Shown here: in pieces, positions 45,885 through 49,718 of the stretch | Layout of the letters: every line of letters starts with the position of its first letter | Position numbering within the stretch: position 1 is the stretch's first letter | From: an uncultured Clostridia bacterium | Lineage (GTDB): Bacteria > Bacillota > Clostridia > TANB77 > CAG-508 | Reading direction: 5' to 3' | DNA: 49,718 nucleotides | Assembly (NCBI GenBank): GCA_934141555.1 | Contig: CAKPCK010000012.1 | Span: 1-49,718 of the forward strand | Program-made: the position numbers and the translations under genes | Notes under the pieces: generated by a model | The model's input: only the letters and a program-made list of their open reading frames with translations | The model's database searches: none | What the model was told of the DNA's origin: nothing

Positions 45885-46700
45885 ATGGAGCAAATTTCGA
45901 AGAAAAAAAATGTTACAATTTTAGGAATAGGAATATGGGACTTACTATCATATTTTATAATATATAGTATAGCTGGATTTTTTGTTGAAACAATATTTGC
46001 AATTGTTAGATATGGTGTCTTTGAAAGTAGACAAAGTTTTGTTTATGGACCATTTTGTAGTATTTATGGACTTGGAGCTGTAATAATGATTGTATTTTTA
46101 CAATATTTTAAGAAAAATAGAATAACATTATTTTTTGGTGGATTTATAATTGGATCAATAACAGAATATTTAGTCAGTCTAATTGGTGAATTAATTTTAC
46201 ATGTAAAATGGTGGGACTATTCTAATCTACCTTTAAATATTGATGGTAGAATTTGTTTTTATTATTCTATCTTTTGGGGAATTCTTGCTATATTTCTTAT
46301 GAAAGCAATTCAGCCACAAGTCAGACGATTTATGGCTCTAGTATTAAGAAAATTTAATCTTTCAACTATAAGAACGATTATTTTAATTTTAATAATATTT
46401 ATCGCAATAGATTGTATAATTTCTGCATATGCTATAAATATGTTTAGAATAAGAATGATCGCTATAAACGATTTAAATGTCGCTCATAAAGATGAAATTA
46501 TAAAATTAAATTCAAAATTTAATGAAAGCAAAATCCATTCTTTTTTAATACATTACTTTTTTAATGATAAAAAAATGATAAGAACATATCCAAACTTAAA
46601 ACAAGAAGAATTAGATGGCACAATTGTTTATTTTAAAGATTTACTTCCAGATATAAAACCATATTATTATAAATTCGTAGCAAAAGATTTCTATAAATAA
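45885..46700 (+). CDS. Putative ABC transporter permease family (CmpB-type) membrane protein
   Basis: This 271-aa protein has about five hydrophobic helices (near residues 15-35, 50-70, 80-105, 120-145 and 165-185). The motif YSIAGFFVETIF in helix 1, SRQSFVYGPFCSIYGLGA and W-W-D-Y-S are typical of the PF06541-type family called 'putative ABC transporter permease'. No ATPase partner lies nearby and the transporter label is weak. The C-terminal 80 residues are soluble and charged. Confidence 0.82.
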   Translation: MEQISKKKNVTILGIGIWDLLSYFIIYSIAGFFVETIFAIVRYGVFESRQSFVYGPFCSIYGLGAVIMIVFLQYFKKNRITLFFGGFIIGSITEYLVSLIGELILHVKWWDYSNLPLNIDGRICFYYSIFWGILAIFLMKAIQPQVRRFMALVLRKFNLSTIRTIILILIIFIAIDCIISAYAINMFRIRMIAINDLNVAHKDEIIKLNSKFNESKIHSFLIHYFFNDKKMIRTYPNLKQEELDGTIVYFKDLLPDIKPYYYKFVAKDFYK

Positions 46701-46752
46701 AAAATAAGTCATTATAAAGAATATAAATTTTCTTTACAATGACTTATTTATA
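46701..46752. terminator. Bidirectional terminator between the CmpB-family gene and the transketolase genes
   Basis: A long imperfect stem pairs AATAAGTCATTATAAAGA with TCTTTACAATGACTTATT. Confidence 0.8.
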
Positions 46753-46754
46753 TT

Positions 46755-47690
46755 TTATTTTAACATTTCTTGAACTTTATTAATTACATTTTCTACATTT
46801 AATCCATATTTTTCTTTAACCTCTGTTGCACTACCAGATTCAGTAAACACATCATTAACTCCTATAAACCTAATTGGTGCATGGGCTTTCTTTTGAGCTA
46901 ATACTTCTGAAACAGCTCCTCCAATTCCACCGATTACTGAATGATTTTCAATTGTCAAAATACATTTAACATTATTTGAAATCATATCAACCATTTCTAC
47001 ATCCAATGGTTTAACTGAAAAAATATTTATTAATTTTCCATTATATCCTTTTTGTTGTAATGCTTCAAAACCTTTATATGCAATTCCTGCTGCTGTCCCT
47101 TCATATATAATGGCAAAATCATTTCCGCTATCTCTTACAATTGTTGACTTTCCAATTTTAGGTTCTCCATCAAATTCAACATCTGGTACAACATCTCTTG
47201 CAACTCTTATATAAACAGGTCCATTATATTCGATTGCAATTTTCATTGCTTCTTTCATTTCTTTTGCATTTGATGGTACTAAAATTTTCACATTTGGTAT
47301 TGCACGAACAATCGCCAAATCTTCATTTGCATGATGTGTTGCACCATCTTTTCCATTATCCATTCCAGCATAACTTGCAATCATTTTTATATTTGAATTT
47401 GCATATGCTGCTTGACGAAGTTGTGTCCAAGCTGTTCCAGAAACAAATATTGCAAAATTTACATAGAATGGTATTTGCCCTTCTGATGCTAGTCCCATTG
47501 CAATTGACATTGCACTTGCTTCTGATATTCCTGCTTCTACAAATCTTTTTGGATATTTATTTTGGAATTCTATTGCTTTAGTTGATTTTGCTAAATCACT
47601 ATCTATTACATATATTCTATCATCCTTTTCACCAAATTCACATAAAAATTCGCCAATTTTATCTCTTAAACAGATCATTTTATCTTCCAT
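46755..47690 (-). CDS. Transketolase, C-terminal (pyrimidine-binding) subunit
   Basis: This 311-aa protein is the second half of a split transketolase. It has DSDLAKSTKAIEF and FVEAGISEASAMSIAMGLA, with the catalytic Glu that activates thiamine diphosphate. GKDGATHHANEDLAIVR and the C-terminal TIENHSVIGGIGGAVSEVL follow. It pairs with the product of the upstream gene (39 bp away) to make the active enzyme of the non-oxidative pentose phosphate pathway. I start at ATG 47690, which has AAAGG upstream; the longer frame begins with TTG. Confidence 0.94.
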   Translation of the reverse strand: MEDKMICLRDKIGEFLCEFGEKDDRIYVIDSDLAKSTKAIEFQNKYPKRFVEAGISEASAMSIAMGLASEGQIPFYVNFAIFVSGTAWTQLRQAAYANSNIKMIASYAGMDNGKDGATHHANEDLAIVRAIPNVKILVPSNAKEMKEAMKIAIEYNGPVYIRVARDVVPDVEFDGEPKIGKSTIVRDSGNDFAIIYEGTAAGIAYKGFEALQQKGYNGKLINIFSVKPLDVEMVDMISNNVKCILTIENHSVIGGIGGAVSEVLAQKKAHAPIRFIGVNDVFTESGSATEVKEKYGLNVENVINKVQEMLK

Positions 47691-47729
47691 ATCATATTTT
47701 CCTTTCAAACATATAAATTACAATAATAT

Positions 47730-48533
47730 TTATTCTTCTCCTAAATCTTTCATTGCAATTTTATATTCTTCATCACTAATTGCTCCATTATGCCATTTAG
47801 GATTATTTTCCATAAAAGAAACTCCTTTTCCTTTTACAGTATTACAAATAATAGCTATTGGTTTATCTTTTACTTGATAAGATTCATTTAAAGCATCTAC
47901 AACTTGTTTCATATCATTTCCATCTATTTCTATAGTATAAAAATTAAATGCTTCTACTTTTTGTTTTAATGGCTCTAAATTCATTGATTTATTTACCTCA
48001 TCATATGAAGATAACTTATTATAATCAATAACCATTATTAAATTATTCAATTTATAATGTGCTGCTTGTAACATTGCTTCCCAAATTTGTCCTTCTTGCA
48101 TTTCTCCATCTCCAACAATTGCATAAACATGATGAATGTCATTATTATTTTTCTTTGCAATTGCCATTCCAACAGCTATAGAAAGTCCTTGGCCTAATAA
48201 TCCTGTAGTTGCATCAACTTCTGGAATTGTTCCAGTATATGGATGCCCTTGAAGTCTTGAATTCAACATTCTTAATGTATTCATTTCATCATCTTTAATT
48301 ATTCCTTTTGAATTTAAAACTGCATATTGTGCTGGAACAGTATGTCCTTTTGATAAAACAACTTTACTTCTTGGATTTTCATTAAAATTAACATCTAATT
48401 CATAAATAGCTGTTAACATATCAATTATAGACAAAGAACCTCCTTCATGACCAGATTTTGCTTTATATATCATATTTATTATTCTTTTTCTGTTTTCATT
48501 AGCTAATTTCTTTAGCTGATCTATATACTCCAT
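47730..48533 (-). CDS. Transketolase, N-terminal (pyrophosphate-binding) subunit
   Basis: This 267-aa protein has SGHEGGSLSIID, SKGHTVPAQYAVL, GLLGQGLSIAVGMA and the thiamine diphosphate/Mg motif GDGEMQEGQIWEA...NLIMVIDYNKL. Splitting of transketolase into adjacent N and C subunits is common in Clostridia and archaea. An AAAGGAATG site precedes the ATG. The pair forms a two-gene unit. Confidence 0.95.
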   Translation of the reverse strand: MEYIDQLKKLANENRKRIINMIYKAKSGHEGGSLSIIDMLTAIYELDVNFNENPRSKVVLSKGHTVPAQYAVLNSKGIIKDDEMNTLRMLNSRLQGHPYTGTIPEVDATTGLLGQGLSIAVGMAIAKKNNNDIHHVYAIVGDGEMQEGQIWEAMLQAAHYKLNNLIMVIDYNKLSSYDEVNKSMNLEPLKQKVEAFNFYTIEIDGNDMKQVVDALNESYQVKDKPIAIICNTVKGKGVSFMENNPKWHNGAISDEEYKIAMKDLGEE

Positions 48534-48618
48534 AAAATCATTCCTTTCATATTATTATCAAAGCAATTATATAATATTTTATCTATAAATTCTAGTATAT
48601 ATTATAAATTTTGAAAAT

Positions 48619-49206
48619 TTACATTATACTATTTCTTATTATTTTACAATTTTGTTTTATTTTATCTTTTCCAGATATTACTTCGTAAATACTCAATATT
48701 TCATTAATTACAACATTTTCATCATCTTCAACATTTGAATACAAATATGGTGTATATATAACCCCAAATAAAAATAAATCGAATTTTAATTTTTTAAATC
48801 CTATTTTTTTATAAAATTCTTGCCTTTTTATTCTTAATAAATTTTCTTCTTCATTTTTTCCTAATCCAACTTTTTCAATTTCAATAAAAATACCTTTATT
48901 TTCTCTTTCTTTCGATAATAAAATTTTTAATGCCTTAGTACCAAATTTTTTATTTCTATATTCTGGTAAAATTGCAAAATAGTCTAATATAATATATCCA
49001 TTATCTTTAATCTTATTTAATATCATAAAACCTATAATTTCTTCTTTATATAATATTTCTATAATTTTAGTATAATTTTTTTTATATGATAAAGATATTG
49101 ATTCTAATGTTTTTCTTTCATCTGCTGGGAATATGTTTAAATAATAAGAATATAAATTTTTTTCAAATTCTTCAATATTAATATATTTTAATTCAAGATT
49201 TTTCAT
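48619..49206 (-). CDS. GNAT-family N-acetyltransferase
   Basis: This 195-aa protein has a GNAT fold: strands with E-E-I-I-G-F-M-I, then YFAILPEYRNKKFGTKALKILL, where the R-N-K-K-F-G stretch is the acetyl-CoA pyrophosphate loop. E-I-E-K and Y-K-K-I-G-F-K follow. The acceptor substrate cannot be told. AGAGGAG lies before the ATG. It is the first gene after the rRNA/tRNA cluster terminator. Confidence 0.85.
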   Translation of the reverse strand: MKNLELKYINIEEFEKNLYSYYLNIFPADERKTLESISLSYKKNYTKIIEILYKEEIIGFMILNKIKDNGYIILDYFAILPEYRNKKFGTKALKILLSKERENKGIFIEIEKVGLGKNEEENLLRIKRQEFYKKIGFKKLKFDLFLFGVIYTPYLYSNVEDDENVVINEILSIYEVISGKDKIKQNCKIIRNSIM

Positions 49207-49253
49207 AATATTTACTCCTCTTAACTAAATTCGTACAATTATTTAAAACTAAA

Positions 49254-49283
49254 ATAAAAAAATCGTTTCAAAAGAAACGATCC
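49254..49283 (-). terminator. Terminator of the rRNA-tRNA transcript
   Basis: On the minus strand, GATCGTTTC, loop TTTT, GAAACGATTTTTTT. It lies directly after tRNA-Asn. Confidence 0.9.
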
Positions 49284-49285
49284 TT

Positions 49286-49361
49286 TGGCTCCCCGTGTTG
49301 GACTTGAACCAACGACCTATCGGTTAACAGCCGAGCGCTCTACCAACTGAGCTAACGGGGA
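49286..49361 (-). tRNA. tRNA-Asn (anticodon GTT)
   Basis: A 76-nt cloverleaf with acceptor TCCCCGT/ACGGGGA, D-arm AGCTCAGTTGGTAGAGC, anticodon loop CTGTTAA (GTT, Asn), T-loop GGTTCAAGTCC, discriminator G and an encoded CCA. It is cotranscribed with 5S rRNA, which starts 12 bp upstream. Confidence 0.97.
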
Positions 49362-49372
49362 ATATATAAAAA

Positions 49373-49488
49373 TCTAGCAACAACTTATCTTTCCAGCAGG
49401 GTAACCCACAAGTATTTTCAGCACATTGGAGCTTGACTTCTGTGTTCGGTATGGGAACAGGTATTTCCTCCATGTCATCGTCACTAGA
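49373..49488 (-). rRNA. rrf: 5S ribosomal RNA
   Basis: On the minus strand the sequence runs from CTAGTGACGATGACATGG to TTGTTGCTAG, with the conserved loop CCCATACCGAACACAGAAGT and the GGGTTACCCTGC arm. Length is about 116 nt; the exact ends are approximate. Confidence 0.95.
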
Positions 49489-49657
49489 AAATTAATAACT
49501 AATTTTTAAACATTTACATTATATACTATTTATTTTAATAATGCAATACTATTTATAATATTTTATGCTAAATTTTTTGAATTTATACATAAAATTAAAG
49601 CACACTCAAAAATACATAGATGAAAACTTTTTAGGATTTCTTTTAATAAAAATTATA

Positions 49658-49718
49658 GTTAAGCCCTCGATTTATTAGTATTGGTCAGCTCAATATATCA
49701 CTATACTTACACCTCCAA
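49658..49718 (-). rRNA. rrl: 23S ribosomal RNA, 3' end only
   Basis: On the minus strand, TTGGAGGTGTAAGTATAG, GAGCTGACCAATACTAAT and AAATCGAGGGCTTAA match the universal 23S 3' terminal region. The rest lies beyond the window, giving the order 23S-5S-tRNA-Asn. The 169-bp 5S-23S spacer (49489-49657) holds no gene. Confidence 0.92.

Noticed and set aside
45885..46700. Functional ABC importer
   Set aside because: No ATP-binding or substrate-binding gene is nearby, and the permease label of this family is weakly founded.

Overview
The window looks like chromosome from an uncultured, very AT-rich (roughly one quarter GC) Gram-positive of the Clostridia or a related Firmicutes class. The evidence is a Firmicutes gene set (WhiA, VanW-domain protein, TIGR03905-type TSCPD protein, class B PBP, MurA and MurD, ClpX/ClpP/trigger factor, Tex), strong GGAGG-type ribosome binding sites, consensus SigA-like promoters and T-rich hairpin terminators. 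Most genes lie on the minus strand. Starts were chosen by ribosome-binding site, so several differ from the longest possible ORF.

Layout. 1-4665: a large beta-helix surface protein (minus, cut by the window edge), divergent from an MgtA-type P-type ATPase. 4668-8554: a 3.9-kb segment bounded by a 17-bp direct repeat. It holds a decayed relaxase-like tail and a three-gene operon: a degenerate dGTPase-like protein, an intact dGTPase-type HD protein and a small unknown. 8528-10475: an OmpR-type two-component system whose kinase 3' end contains the right-hand repeat. 10645-12831: Tex. 12893-23279: a probable operon of a two-module NRPS (C-A-T-C-A-T-reductase), a 7TM histidine kinase and an HD-GYP response regulator. 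23426-26225: a MYG1-family protein, then EF-Ts and ribosomal protein S2. 26489-30737: murD-prmC-whiA-hemW. 30927-31004: a 25-residue Asn-rich peptide gene. 31077-34436: trigger factor, ClpP, ClpX. 34570-37357: ComM, DprA, YraN. 37443-39308: class B PBP. 39368-42748: TSCPD protein, an unknown protein, a patatin phospholipase and a WG-repeat protein. 42894-48533: VanW protein, MurA, a CmpB-family membrane protein and a split transketolase. 48619-49718: GNAT, tRNA-Asn, 5S rRNA and the 3' end of 23S rRNA, all leftward.

Two systems deserve attention. First, the NRPS ends in a reductase domain, so a (possibly N-acylated) dipeptide aldehyde or derived pyrazinone is the expected product. It is followed 19 bp later by a membrane histidine kinase and then by an HD-GYP (cyclic-di-GMP phosphodiesterase-type) response regulator. 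That suggests a small-molecule signal made, sensed and converted to a second-messenger output from one transcription unit. Second, the repeat-bounded island pairs an intact dGTPase-like HD enzyme with a homologue-like partner in which every aligned metal-binding position appears substituted. This is a plausible undescribed enzyme/pseudoenzyme pair, perhaps defensive. Both are inferences from reading the sequence; no searches were run.
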